Source: Tritrichomonas musculus (lineage: Eukaryota > Parabasalia > Tritrichomonadida > Tritrichomonadidae). From it: 64,000 bases of DNA. The notes below the pieces were generated by a model. That model worked only from the letters and a program-made list of their open reading frames with translations. It made no database searches and had not been told where the DNA came from. This document shows, piece by piece, positions 1 through 11,492 of this stretch. Each line of letters begins with the position of its first letter. Positions within the stretch are counted from its first letter, which is position 1. Location: positions 124,001-188,000 of the forward strand of contig JAPFFF010000010.1 of assembly GCA_039105265.1 (NCBI GenBank), in the 5' to 3' direction. The position numbers and the translations under genes are program-made.

Positions 1-37
1 AAAACACAAATCTCAAACACTTTTGTAAGATAATTAA

Positions 38-64
38 AAACGATTTCGAAATTAAGTAAAATCA
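38..64. other. Invariant core of the monomer with 10-bp palindrome (shown in copy 1)
   Basis: Columns 38-64 showed no variant in any monomer I read across the window, while flanking columns 36, 37 and 65 do vary. The core holds two CpGs (41-42, 47-48) and a perfect dyad, ATTTCGAAAT, at 43-52 containing TTCGAA. The same core recurs every 131 bp to the end of the window. Conservation of a short block inside a satellite can mean a protein-binding site, as with the CENP-B box of some mammalian satellites, but this core does not match that box. It may also reflect only recent homogenisation. That it binds anything is inference. Confidence 0.6.
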
Positions 65-100
65 GTAAAAATTAAAGCTTAATCTCAGTTATTCTTATTC

Positions 101-108
101 AAACGTTT
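101..108. other. Second palindrome AAACGTTT, present or absent by monomer type (shown in copy 1)
   Basis: In monomers of the TTATTC-AAACG type the sequence at 101-108 is a perfect 8-bp dyad containing the third CpG. In the other common type, columns 98, 101 and 105 read A, T and A, giving TAACATTT, so both the dyad and the CpG are lost. The two states alternate along the array and help define monomer types. Intermediates exist: T98-T101-A105 is frequent, and A98-T101-G105 occurs in ten copies I located. Confidence 0.7.
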
Positions 109-1798
109 CTCACAAATGAACAGAGTTAAATAAAACACAAATCTCAAACACTTTTGTAAGATAATTATAAACGATTTCGAAATTAAGTAAAATCAGTAAA
201 AATTAAAGCTTAATCTCAGTTATTCTTAATCTAACATTTCTCACAAATGAACAGAGTTAAATAAAACACAAATCTCAAACACTTTTGTAAGATAATTAAA
301 AACGATTTCGAAATTAAGTAAAATCAGTAAAAATTAAAGCTTAATCTCAGTTATTCTTAATCTAACATTTCTCACAAATGAACAGAGTTAAATAAAACAC
401 AAATCTCAAACACTTTTATAAGATAATTATAAACGATTTCGAAATTAAGTAAAATCAATAAAAATTAAAGCTTAATCTCAGTTATTCTTAATCTAACATT
501 TCTCACAAATGAACAGAGTTAAATAAAACACAAATCTCAAACACTTTTGTAAGATAATTAAAAACGATTTCGAAATTAAGTAAAATCAGTAAAAATTAAA
601 GCTTAATCTCAGTTATTCTTAATCTAACATTTCTCACAAATGAACAGAGTTAAATAAAACACAAATCTCAAACACTTTTGTAAGATAATTAAAAACGATT
701 TCGAAATTAAGTAAAATCAGTAAAAATTAAAGCGCAATATCAATTATTCTTATTCAAACGTTTCTCACAAGTGAACAGAGTTAAATAAAACACAAATCTC
801 AAACACTTTTGTAAGATAATTATAAACGATTTCGAAATTAAGTAAAATCAGTAAAAATTAAAGCTTAATCTCAATTATTCCTATTCAAACGTTTCTCACA
901 AATGAACAGAGTTAAATAAAACACAAATCTCAAACACTTTTGTAAGATAATTAAAAACGATTTCGAAATTAAGTAAAATCAGTAAAAATTAAAGCTTAAT
1001 CTCAGTTATTCTTATTCAAACGTTTCTCACAAGTGAACAGAGTTAAATAAAACACAAATCTCAAACACTTTTGTAAGATAATTATAAACGATTTCGAAAT
1101 TAAGTAAAATCAGTAAAAATTAAAGCTTAATCTCAGTTATTCTTAATCTAACATTTCTCACAAATGAACAGAGTTAAATAAAACACAAATCTCAAACACT
1201 TTTATAAGATAATTATAAACGATTTCGAAATTAAGTAAAATCAATAAAAATTAAAGCTTAATCTCAGTTATTCTTAATCTAACATTTCTCACAAATGAAC
1301 AGAGTTAAATAAAACACAAATCTCAAACACTTTTGTAAGATAATTAAAAACGATTTCGAAATTAAGTAAAATCAGTAAAAATTAAAGCTTAATCTCAATT
1401 ATTCTTAATCTAACATTTCTCACAAATGAACAGAGTTAAATAAAACACAAATCTCAAACACTTTTGTAAGATAATTAAAAACGATTTCGAAATTAAGTAA
1501 AATCAGTAAAAATTAAAGCGCAATATCAATTATTCTTATTCAAACGTTTCTCACAAGTGAACAGAGTTAAATAAAACACAAATCTCAAACACTTTTGTAA
1601 GATAATTAAAAACGATTTCGAAATTAAGTAAAATCAGTAAAAATTAAAGCTTAATCTCAGTTATTCTTAATCTAACATTTCTCACAAATGAACAGAGTTA
1701 AATAAAACACAAATCTCAAACACTTTTGTAAGATAATTATAAACGATTTCGAAATTAAGTAAAATCAGTAAAAATTAAAGCTTAATCTCAATTATTCC

Positions 1799-4700
1799 TA
1801 TTCAAACGTTTCTCACAAATGAACAGAGTTAAATAAAACACAAATCTCAAACACTTTTGTAAGATAATTAAAAACGATTTCGAAATTAAGTAAAATCAGT
1901 AAAAATTAAAGCTTAATCTCAGTTATTCTTATTCAAACGTTTCTCACAAGTGAACAGAGTTAAATAAAACACAAATCTCAAACACTTTTGTAAGATAATT
2001 AAAAACGATTTCGAAATTAAGTAAAATCAGTAAAAATTAAAGCTTAATCTCAGTTATTCTTATTCAAACGTTTCTCACAAGTGAACAGAGTTAAATAAAA
2101 CACAAATCTCAAACACTTTTGTAAGATAATTAAAAACGATTTCGAAATTAAGTAAAATCAGTAAAAATTAAAGCTTAATCTCAGTTATTCTTAATCTAAC
2201 ATTTCTCACAAGTGAACAGAGTTAAATAAAACACAAATCTCAAACACTTTTGTAAGATAATTATAAACGATTTCGAAATTAAGTAAAATCAGTAAAAATT
2301 AAAGCTTAATCTCAATTATTCTTATTCAAACGTTTCTCACAAGTGAACAGAGTTAAATAAAACACAAATCTCAAACACTTTTGTAAGATAATTATAAACG
2401 ATTTCGAAATTAAGTAAAATCAGTAAAAATTAAAGCTTAATCTCAATTATTCTTATTCTAACATTTCTCACAAATGAACAGAGTTAAATAAAACACAAAT
2501 CTCAAACACTTTTGTAAGATAATTAAAAACGATTTCGAAATTAAGTAAAATCAGTAAAAATTAAAGCTTAATCTCAGTTATTCTTATTCAAACGTTTCTC
2601 ACAAATGAACAGAGTTAAATAAAACACAAATCTCAAACACTTTTATAAGATAATTAAAAACGATTTCGAAATTAAGTAAAATCAGTAAAAATTAAAGCTT
2701 AATCTCAGTTATTCTTATTCAAACGTTTCTCACAAATGAACAGAGTTAAATAAAACACAAATCTCAAACACTTTTGTAAGATAATTAAAAACGATTTCGA
2801 AATTAAGTAAAATCAGTAAAAATTAAAGCTTAATCTCAGTTATTCTTATTCAAACGTTTCTCACAAATGAACAGAGTTAAATAAAACACAAATCTCAAAC
2901 ACTTTTGTAAGATAATTATAAACGATTTCGAAATTAAGTAAAATCAGTAAAAATTAAAGCTTAATCTCAGTTATTCTTAATCTAACATTTCTCACAAATG
3001 AACAGAGTTAAATAAAACACAAATCTCAAACACTTTTGTAAGATAATTAAAAACGATTTCGAAATTAAGTAAAATCAGTAAAAATTAAAGCTTAATCTCA
3101 GTTATTCTTAATCTAACATTTCTCACAAATGAACAGAGTTAAATAAAACACAAATCTCAAACACTTTTGTAAGATAATTAAAAACGATTTCGAAATTAAG
3201 TAAAATCAGTAAAAATTAAAGCTTAATCTCAGTTATTCTTATTCAAACGTTTCTCACAAATGAACAGAGTTAAATAAAACACAAATCTCAAACACTTTTG
3301 TAAGATAATTAAAAACGATTTCGAAATTAAGTAAAATCAGTAAAAATTAAAGCTTAATCTCAATTATTCTTAATCTAACATTTCTCACAAATGAACAGAG
3401 TTAAATAAAACACAAATCTCAAACACTTTTGTAAGATAATTAAAAACGATTTCGAAATTAAGTAAAATCAGTAAAAATTAAAGCGCAATATCAATTATTC
3501 TTATTCAAACGTTTCTCACAAATGAACAGAGTTAAATAAAACACAAATCTCAAACACTTTTGTAAGATAATTAAAAACGATTTCGAAATTAAGTAAAATC
3601 AGTAAAAATTAAAGCTTAATCTCAATTATTCTTAATCTAACATTTCTCACAAATGAACAGAGTTAAATAAAACACAAATCTCAAACACTTTTGTAAGATA
3701 ATTAAAAACGATTTCGAAATTAAGTAAAATCAGTAAAAATTAAAGCTTAATCTCAATTATTCTTAATCTAACGTTTCTCACAAGTGAACAGAGTTAAATA
3801 AAACACAAATCTCAAACACTTTTGTAAGATAATTAAAAACGATTTCGAAATTAAGTAAAATCAGTAAAAATTAAAGCTTAATCTCAATTATTCTTAATCT
3901 AACATTTCTCACAAATGAACAGAGTTAAATAAAACACAAATCTCAAACACTTTTGTAAGATAATTATAAACGATTTCGAAATTAAGTAAAATCAGTAAAA
4001 ATTAAAGCTTAATCTCAATTATTCCTATTCAAACGTTTCTCACAAATGAACAGAGTTAAATAAAACACAAATCTCAAACACTTTTGTAAGATAATTAAAA
4101 ACGATTTCGAAATTAAGTAAAATCAGTAAAAATTAAAGCTTAATCTCAGTTATTCTTATTCAAACGTTTCTCACAAGTGAACAGAGTTAAATAAAACACA
4201 AATCTCAAACACTTTTGTAAGATAATTAAAAACGATTTCGAAATTAAGTAAAATCAGTAAAAATTAAAGCTTAATCTCAGTTATTCTTATTCAAACGTTT
4301 CTCACAAATGAACAGAGTTAAATAAAACACAAATCTCAAACACTTTTGTAAGATAATTAAAAACGATTTCGAAATTAAGTAAAATCAATAAAAATTAAAG
4401 CGCAATATCAATTATTCTTATTCAAACGTTTCTCACAAGTGAACAGAGTTAAATAAAACACAAATCTCAAACACTTTTGTAAGATAATTATAAACGATTT
4501 CGAAATTAAGTAAAATCAGTAAAAATTAAAGCTTAATCTCAGTTATTCTTAATCTAACATTTCTCACAAATGAACAGAGTTAAATAAAACACAAATCTCA
4601 AACACTTTTGTAAGATAATTAAAAACGATTTCGAAATTAAGTAAAATCAGTAAAAATTAAAGCTTAATCTCAGTTATTCTTATTCAAACGTTTCTCACAA

Positions 4701-6254
4701 ATGAACAGAGTTAAATAAAACACAAATCTCAAACACTTTTGTAAGATAATTAAAAACGATTTCGAAATTAAGTAAAATCAGTAAAAATTAAAGCTTAATC
4801 TCAGTTATTCTTAATCTAACATTTCTCACAAATGAACAGAGTTAAATAAAACACAAATCTCAAACACTTTTGTAAGATAATTAAAAACGATTTCGAAATT
4901 AAGTAAAATCAGTAAAAATTAAAGCTTAATCTCAATTATTCTTATTCTAACATTTCTCACAAATGAACAGAGTTAAATAAAACATAAATCTCAAACACTT
5001 TTGTAAGATAATTATAAACGATTTCGAAATTAAGTAAAATCAGTAAAAATTAAAGCTTAATCTCAGTTATTCTTATTCAAACGTTTCTCACAAATGAACA
5101 GAGTTAAATAAAACACAAATCTCAAACACTTTTGTAAGATAATTAAAAACGATTTCGAAATTAAGTAAAATCAGTAAAAATTAAAGCTTAATCTCAGTTA
5201 TTCTTATTCAAACGTTTCTCACAAATGAACAGAGTTAAATAAAACACAAATCTCAAACACTTTTGTAAGATAATTAAAAACGATTTCGAAATTAAGTAAA
5301 ATCAGTAAAAATTAAAGCTTAATCTCAATTATTCTTAATCTAACATTTCTCACAAATGAACAGAGTTAAATAAAACACAAATCTCAAACACTTTTGTAAG
5401 ATAATTAAAAACGATTTCGAAATTAAGTAAAATCAGTAAAAATTAAAGCGCAATATCAATTATTCTTATTCAAACGTTTCTCACAAATGAACAGAGTTAA
5501 ATAAAACACAAATCTCAAACACTTTTGTAAGATAATTAAAAACGATTTCGAAATTAAGTAAAATCAATAAAGATTAAATCGCAATATCAATTATTCTTAT
5601 TCAAACGTTTCTCACAAGTGAACAGAGTTAAATAAAACACAAATCTCAAACACTTTTGTAAGATAATTAAAAACGATTTCGAAATTAAGTAAAATCAGTA
5701 AAAATTAAAGCTTAATCTCAGTTATTCTTAATCTAACATTTCTCACAAATGAACAGAGTTAAATAAAACACAAATCTCAAACACTTTTGTAAGATAATTA
5801 TAAACGATTTCGAAATTAAGTAAAATCAGTAAAAATTAAAGCTTAATCTCAGTTATTCTTAATCTAACATTTCTCACAAATGAACAGAGTTAAATAAAAC
5901 ACAAATCTCAAACACTTTTGTAAGATAATTATAAACGATTTCGAAATTAAGTAAAATCAGTAAAAATTAAAGCTTAATCTCAATTATTCCTATTCAAACG
6001 TTTCTCACAAATGAACAGAGTTAAATAAAACACAAATCTCAAACACTTTTGTAAGATAATTAAAAACGATTTCGAAATTAAGTAAAATCAGTAAAAATTA
6101 AAGCTTAATCTCAGTTATTCTTATTCAAACGTTTCTCACAAGTGAACAGAGTTAAATAAAACACAAATCTCAAACACTTTTGTAAGATAATTAAAAACGA
6201 TTTCGAAATTAAGTAAAATCAGTAAAAATTAAAGCTTAATCTCAGTTATTCTTA
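1799..6254. repeat. Higher-order block, copy 1 of 3
   Basis: This stretch of 34 monomers matches 11493-15948 at an offset of exactly 74 monomers (9,694 bp). Its first 3,529 bp (to 5327) also match 7170-10698 at an offset of 41 monomers (5,371 bp). Markers shared by all three copies include A25 (2645, 8016, 12339), the A98-T101-G105 monomer (3771, 9142, 13465), A65 with GCGC (4388, 9759, 14082) and T7 (4985, 10356, 14679). The match to the third copy stops at column 98 of a monomer (6255 versus 15949), where the later copy holds two extra monomers. Confidence 0.85.
5503..5633. repeat. Divergent monomer, TCGC type (1 of 4)
   Basis: This is the most divergent monomer type in the window. It differs from the consensus at columns 65 A, 70 G, 77 T, 79 G, 80 C, 84 A and 88 A, plus G at 116. 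The HindIII-type site at 75-80 is lost. It sits one monomer after a GCGC-type copy, the same neighbour as in the other three occurrences, so all four descend from one event by segment duplication. Confidence 0.9.
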
Positions 6255-7169
6255 TTCAAACGTTTCTCACAAGTGAACAGAGTTAAATAAAACATAAATC
6301 TCAAACACTTTTGTAAGATAATTGAAAACGATTTCGAAATTAAGTAAAATCAGTAAAAATTAAAGCTTAATCTCAGTTATTCTTATTCAAACGTTTCTCA
6401 CAAATGAACAGAGTTAAATAAAACACAAATCTCAAACACTTTTGTAAGATAATTAAAAACGATTTCGAAATTAAGTAAAATCAGTAAAAATTAAAGCTTA
6501 ATCTCAGTTATTCTTATTCAAACGTTTCTCACAAATGAACAGAGTTAAATAAAACACAAATCTCAAACACTTTTGTAAGATAATTAAAAACGATTTCGAA
6601 ATTAAGTAAAATCAGTAAAAATTAAAGCTTAATCTCAGTTATTCTTATTCAAACGTTTCTCACAAATGAACAGAGTTAAATAAAACACAAATCTCAAACA
6701 CTTTTGTAAGATAATTAAAAACGATTTCGAAATTAAGTAAAATCAGTAAAAATTAAAGCTTAATCTCAGTTATTCTTATTCAAACGTTTCTCACAAATGA
6801 ACAGAGTTAAATAAAACACAAATCTCAAACACTTTTGTAAGATAATTAAAAACGATTTCGAAATTAAGTAAAATCAGTAAAAATTAAAGCTTAATCTCAG
6901 TTATTCTTAATCTAACATTTCTCACAAGTGAACAGAGTTAAATAAAACACAAATCTCAAACACTTTTGTAAGATAATTATAAACGATTTCGAAATTAAGT
7001 AAAATCAGTAAAAATTAAAGCTTAATCTCAATTATTCTTATTCAAACGTTTCTCACAAGTGAACAGAGTTAAATAAAACACAAATCTCAAACACTTTTGT
7101 AAGATAATTATAAACGATTTCGAAATTAAGTAAAATCAGTAAAAATTAAAGCTTAATCTCAATTATTCT
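6255..7169. repeat. Linker of seven monomers between higher-order blocks 1 and 2
   Basis: This is satellite sequence in register. It begins with the T7/G36 monomer at 6289-6419, followed by a run of near-consensus monomers (G88, T98, A101, G105, A116). From 6255 to about 6778 it matches 16211 onward at an offset of 76 monomers. The match then stops because this copy has four of the plain monomers where the later one has three. A 5-monomer cassette pair starts at 6813. Confidence 0.75.
6289..6419. repeat. Monomer with T7 and G36 (1 of 4)
   Basis: G at column 36 (position 6324) breaks the A-tract and was seen in only four monomers, always with T at column 7. It is a clear bar code for following this block to 16245, 42183 and 51877. 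Confidence 0.9.
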
Positions 7170-7467
7170 TATTCAAACGTTTCTCACAAATGAACAGAGT
7201 TAAATAAAACACAAATCTCAAACACTTTTGTAAGATAATTAAAAACGATTTCGAAATTAAGTAAAATCAGTAAAAATTAAAGCTTAATCTCAGTTATTCT
7301 TATTCAAACGTTTCTCACAAGTGAACAGAGTTAAATAAAACACAAATCTCAAACACTTTTGTAAGATAATTAAAAACGATTTCGAAATTAAGTAAAATCA
7401 GTAAAAATTAAAGCTTAATCTCAGTTATTCTTATTCAAACGTTTCTCACAAGTGAACAGAGTTAAAT
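6813..7467. repeat. 5-monomer cassette, first of a tandem pair
   Basis: Five monomers occur in a fixed order: G88-A98-T101-A105-G116; then T37-A88-T98-G116; then T37-A88-T98-A116; then two G88-T98-G116 monomers. The order restarts at 7468, and the third monomer of the second run differs in carrying T101-A105. The same pair starts at 11136/11791, 21616/22271, 28690/29345, 37074/37729 and 46768/47423. It is therefore a small higher-order unit of 655 bp that was carried along by the larger duplications. Confidence 0.8.
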
Positions 7468-10400
7468 AAAACACAAATCTCAAACACTTTTGTAAGATAA
7501 TTAAAAACGATTTCGAAATTAAGTAAAATCAGTAAAAATTAAAGCTTAATCTCAGTTATTCTTAATCTAACATTTCTCACAAGTGAACAGAGTTAAATAA
7601 AACACAAATCTCAAACACTTTTGTAAGATAATTATAAACGATTTCGAAATTAAGTAAAATCAGTAAAAATTAAAGCTTAATCTCAATTATTCTTATTCAA
7701 ACGTTTCTCACAAGTGAACAGAGTTAAATAAAACACAAATCTCAAACACTTTTGTAAGATAATTATAAACGATTTCGAAATTAAGTAAAATCAGTAAAAA
7801 TTAAAGCTTAATCTCAATTATTCTTATTCTAACATTTCTCACAAATGAACAGAGTTAAATAAAACACAAATCTCAAACACTTTTGTAAGATAATTAAAAA
7901 CGATTTCGAAATTAAGTAAAATCAGTAAAAATTAAAGCTTAATCTCAGTTATTCTTATTCAAACGTTTCTCACAAATGAACAGAGTTAAATAAAACACAA
8001 ATCTCAAACACTTTTATAAGATAATTAAAAACGATTTCGAAATTAAGTAAAATCAGTAAAAATTAAAGCTTAATCTCAGTTATTCTTATTCAAACGTTTC
8101 TCACAAATGAACAGAGTTAAATAAAACACAAATCTCAAACACTTTTGTAAGATAATTAAAAACGATTTCGAAATTAAGTAAAATCAGTAAAAATTAAAGC
8201 TTAATCTCAGTTATTCTTATTCAAACGTTTCTCACAAATGAACAGAGTTAAATAAAACACAAATCTCAAACACTTTTGTAAGATAATTATAAACGATTTC
8301 GAAATTAAGTAAAATCAGTAAAAATTAAAGCTTAATCTCAGTTATTCTTAATCTAACATTTCTCACAAATGAACAGAGTTAAATAAAACACAAATCTCAA
8401 ACACTTTTGTAAGATAATTAAAAACGATTTCGAAATTAAGTAAAATCAGTAAAAATTAAAGCTTAATCTCAGTTATTCTTAATCTAACATTTCTCACAAA
8501 TGAACAGAGTTAAATAAAACACAAATCTCAAACACTTTTGTAAGATAATTAAAAACGATTTCGAAATTAAGTAAAATCAGTAAAAATTAAAGCTTAATCT
8601 CAGTTATTCTTATTCAAACGTTTCTCACAAATGAACAGAGTTAAATAAAACACAAATCTCAAACACTTTTGTAAGATAATTAAAAACGATTTCGAAATTA
8701 AGTAAAATCAGTAAAAATTAAAGCTTAATCTCAATTATTCTTAATCTAACATTTCTCACAAATGAACAGAGTTAAATAAAACACAAATCTCAAACACTTT
8801 TGTAAGATAATTAAAAACGATTTCGAAATTAAGTAAAATCAGTAAAAATTAAAGCGCAATATCAATTATTCTTATTCAAACGTTTCTCACAAATGAACAG
8901 AGTTAAATAAAACACAAATCTCAAACACTTTTGTAAGATAATTAAAAACGATTTCGAAATTAAGTAAAATCAGTAAAAATTAAAGCTTAATCTCAATTAT
9001 TCTTAATCTAACATTTCTCACAAATGAACAGAGTTAAATAAAACACAAATCTCAAACACTTTTGTAAGATAATTAAAAACGATTTCGAAATTAAGTAAAA
9101 TCAGTAAAAATTAAAGCTTAATCTCAATTATTCTTAATCTAACGTTTCTCACAAGTGAACAGAGTTAAATAAAACACAAATCTCAAACACTTTTGTAAGA
9201 TAATTAAAAACGATTTCGAAATTAAGTAAAATCAGTAAAAATTAAAGCTTAATCTCAATTATTCTTAATCTAACATTTCTCACAAATGAACAGAGTTAAA
9301 TAAAACACAAATCTCAAACACTTTTGTAAGATAATTATAAACGATTTCGAAATTAAGTAAAATCAGTAAAAATTAAAGCTTAATCTCAATTATTCCTATT
9401 CAAACGTTTCTCACAAATGAACAGAGTTAAATAAAACACAAATCTCAAACACTTTTGTAAGATAATTAAAAACGATTTCGAAATTAAGTAAAATCAGTAA
9501 AAATTAAAGCTTAATCTCAGTTATTCTTATTCAAACGTTTCTCACAAGTGAACAGAGTTAAATAAAACACAAATCTCAAACACTTTTGTAAGATAATTAA
9601 AAACGATTTCGAAATTAAGTAAAATCAGTAAAAATTAAAGCTTAATCTCAGTTATTCTTATTCAAACGTTTCTCACAAATGAACAGAGTTAAATAAAACA
9701 CAAATCTCAAACACTTTTGTAAGATAATTAAAAACGATTTCGAAATTAAGTAAAATCAATAAAAATTAAAGCGCAATATCAATTATTCTTATTCAAACGT
9801 TTCTCACAAGTGAACAGAGTTAAATAAAACACAAATCTCAAACACTTTTGTAAGATAATTATAAACGATTTCGAAATTAAGTAAAATCAGTAAAAATTAA
9901 AGCTTAATCTCAGTTATTCTTAATCTAACATTTCTCACAAATGAACAGAGTTAAATAAAACACAAATCTCAAACACTTTTGTAAGATAATTAAAAACGAT
10001 TTCGAAATTAAGTAAAATCAGTAAAAATTAAAGCTTAATCTCAGTTATTCTTATTCAAACGTTTCTCACAAATGAACAGAGTTAAATAAAACACAAATCT
10101 CAAACACTTTTGTAAGATAATTAAAAACGATTTCGAAATTAAGTAAAATCAGTAAAAATTAAAGCTTAATCTCAGTTATTCTTAATCTAACATTTCTCAC
10201 AAATGAACAGAGTTAAATAAAACACAAATCTCAAACACTTTTGTAAGATAATTAAAAACGATTTCGAAATTAAGTAAAATCAGTAAAAATTAAAGCTTAA
10301 TCTCAATTATTCTTATTCTAACATTTCTCACAAATGAACAGAGTTAAATAAAACATAAATCTCAAACACTTTTGTAAGATAATTATAAACGATTTCGAAA

Positions 10401-10698
10401 TTAAGTAAAATCAGTAAAAATTAAAGCTTAATCTCAGTTATTCTTATTCAAACGTTTCTCACAAATGAACAGAGTTAAATAAAACACAAATCTCAAACAC
10501 TTTTGTAAGATAATTAAAAACGATTTCGAAATTAAGTAAAATCAGTAAAAATTAAAGCTTAATCTCAGTTATTCTTATTCAAACGTTTCTCACAAATGAA
10601 CAGAGTTAAATAAAACACAAATCTCAAACACTTTTGTAAGATAATTAAAAACGATTTCGAAATTAAGTAAAATCAGTAAAAATTAAAGCTTAATCTCA
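7170..10698. repeat. Higher-order block, copy 2 of 3
   Basis: This is the 27-monomer counterpart of 1799-5327 and of 11493-15021. It carries the shared A25 marker at 8016, the A98-T101-G105 monomer at 9040-9170, A65-GCGC at 9695-9825 and T7 at 10356. The first mismatch on the left is column 95 (C at 1798, T at 7169). On the right it is column 88 (A at 5328, G at 10699). This copy lacks the TCGC monomer that follows in copies 1 and 3. Confidence 0.85.
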
Positions 10699-11492
10699 GT
10701 TATTCTTATTCAAACGTTTCTCACAAATGAACAGAGTTAAATAAAACACAAATCTCAAACACTTTTGTAAGATAATTAAAAACGATTTCGAAATTAAGTA
10801 AAATCAGTAAAAATTAAAGCTTAATCTCAGTTATTCTTAATCTAACATTTCTCACAAATGAACAGAGTTAAATAAAACACAAATCTCAAACACTTTTGTA
10901 AGATAATTATAAACGATTTCGAAATTAAGTAAAATCAGTAAAAATTAAAGCTTAATCTCAATTATTCTTATTCAAACGTTTCTCACAAATGAACAGAGTT
11001 AAATAAAACATAAATCTCAAACACTTTTGTAAGATAATTAAAAACGATTTCGAAATTAAGTAAAATCAGTAAAAATTAAAGCTTAATCTCAGTTATTCTT
11101 ATTCAAACGTTTCTCACAAATGAACAGAGTTAAATAAAACACAAATCTCAAACACTTTTGTAAGATAATTAAAAACGATTTCGAAATTAAGTAAAATCAG
11201 TAAAAATTAAAGCTTAATCTCAGTTATTCTTAATCTAACATTTCTCACAAGTGAACAGAGTTAAATAAAACACAAATCTCAAACACTTTTGTAAGATAAT
11301 TATAAACGATTTCGAAATTAAGTAAAATCAGTAAAAATTAAAGCTTAATCTCAATTATTCTTATTCAAACGTTTCTCACAAGTGAACAGAGTTAAATAAA
11401 ACACAAATCTCAAACACTTTTGTAAGATAATTATAAACGATTTCGAAATTAAGTAAAATCAGTAAAAATTAAAGCTTAATCTCAATTATTCT
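10699..11492. repeat. Linker of about six monomers with its own T7 monomer
   Basis: Satellite sequence in register joins block copies 2 and 3. It contains a T7 monomer (11011, without T37) that has no counterpart at the 198-monomer offset, which marks the left end of the long-range match to 36950. The first monomer of a 5-monomer cassette begins at 11136. Confidence 0.7.

Larger units (their letters stand above)
1..131 (+). repeat. Representative satellite monomer (copy 1)
   Basis: This copy serves as the reference for column numbering; the choice of first base is arbitrary. In order it holds an A-rich start (1-10), a C-containing stretch (11-20), TTTTG (21-25), an A-tract at 36-40, two CpGs at 41-42 and 47-48 with the palindrome ATTTCGAAAT at 43-52, A-tracts at 58-61 and 67-71, a HindIII-type AAGCTT at 75-80, the palindrome AAACGTTT at 101-108 with a third CpG at 104-105, and AATGAACAGAG at 115-125. 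Columns seen to vary elsewhere: 7 C/T, 25 G/A, 36 A/G, 37 A/T, 65 G/A, 70 A/G, 77 G/T, 79 T/G, 80 T/C, 84 C/A, 88 G/A, 95 T/C, 98 T/A, 101 A/T, 105 G/A, 116 A/G, 118 G/A. There is no coding potential and no recognisable promoter. Confidence 0.97.
1..1798. repeat. Opening segment of the array with a 6-monomer echo
   Basis: These are copies 1 to about 14. Two monomers carrying the rare triple A25-T37-A65 lie at 394-524 and 1180-1310, six monomers (786 bp) apart. Two GCGC-type monomers are also six apart (GCGC near 732 and 1518). The match is not perfect: copy 5 has G at column 88 and its partner, copy 11, has A. The segment ends at a CCTATTC-type monomer (column 95 C at 1798), after which the three-copy block begins. 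No gene is present. Confidence 0.75.

Noticed and set aside
28-45. Bacterial promoter boxes, plasmid iterons or origin repeats (AAGATAATT, TATAAACG)
   Set aside because: These are AT-rich matches repeated in nearly all 489 monomers with no gene to drive. Hundreds of copies are far beyond any iteron array.
43-52. Rho-independent terminator or RNA hairpin from the ATTTCGAAAT dyad
   Set aside because: The dyad has no loop and only one G-C step per arm, and is not followed by a T-run; it is better described as a DNA palindrome.
42-62. CENP-B box
   Set aside because: TTCG occurs in the core, but the required downstream CGGG is absent on both strands.
655-785. GCGC monomers as insertion sites of a foreign element
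   Set aside because: Monomer length stays at 131 and flanks are in register; only substitutions distinguish them.
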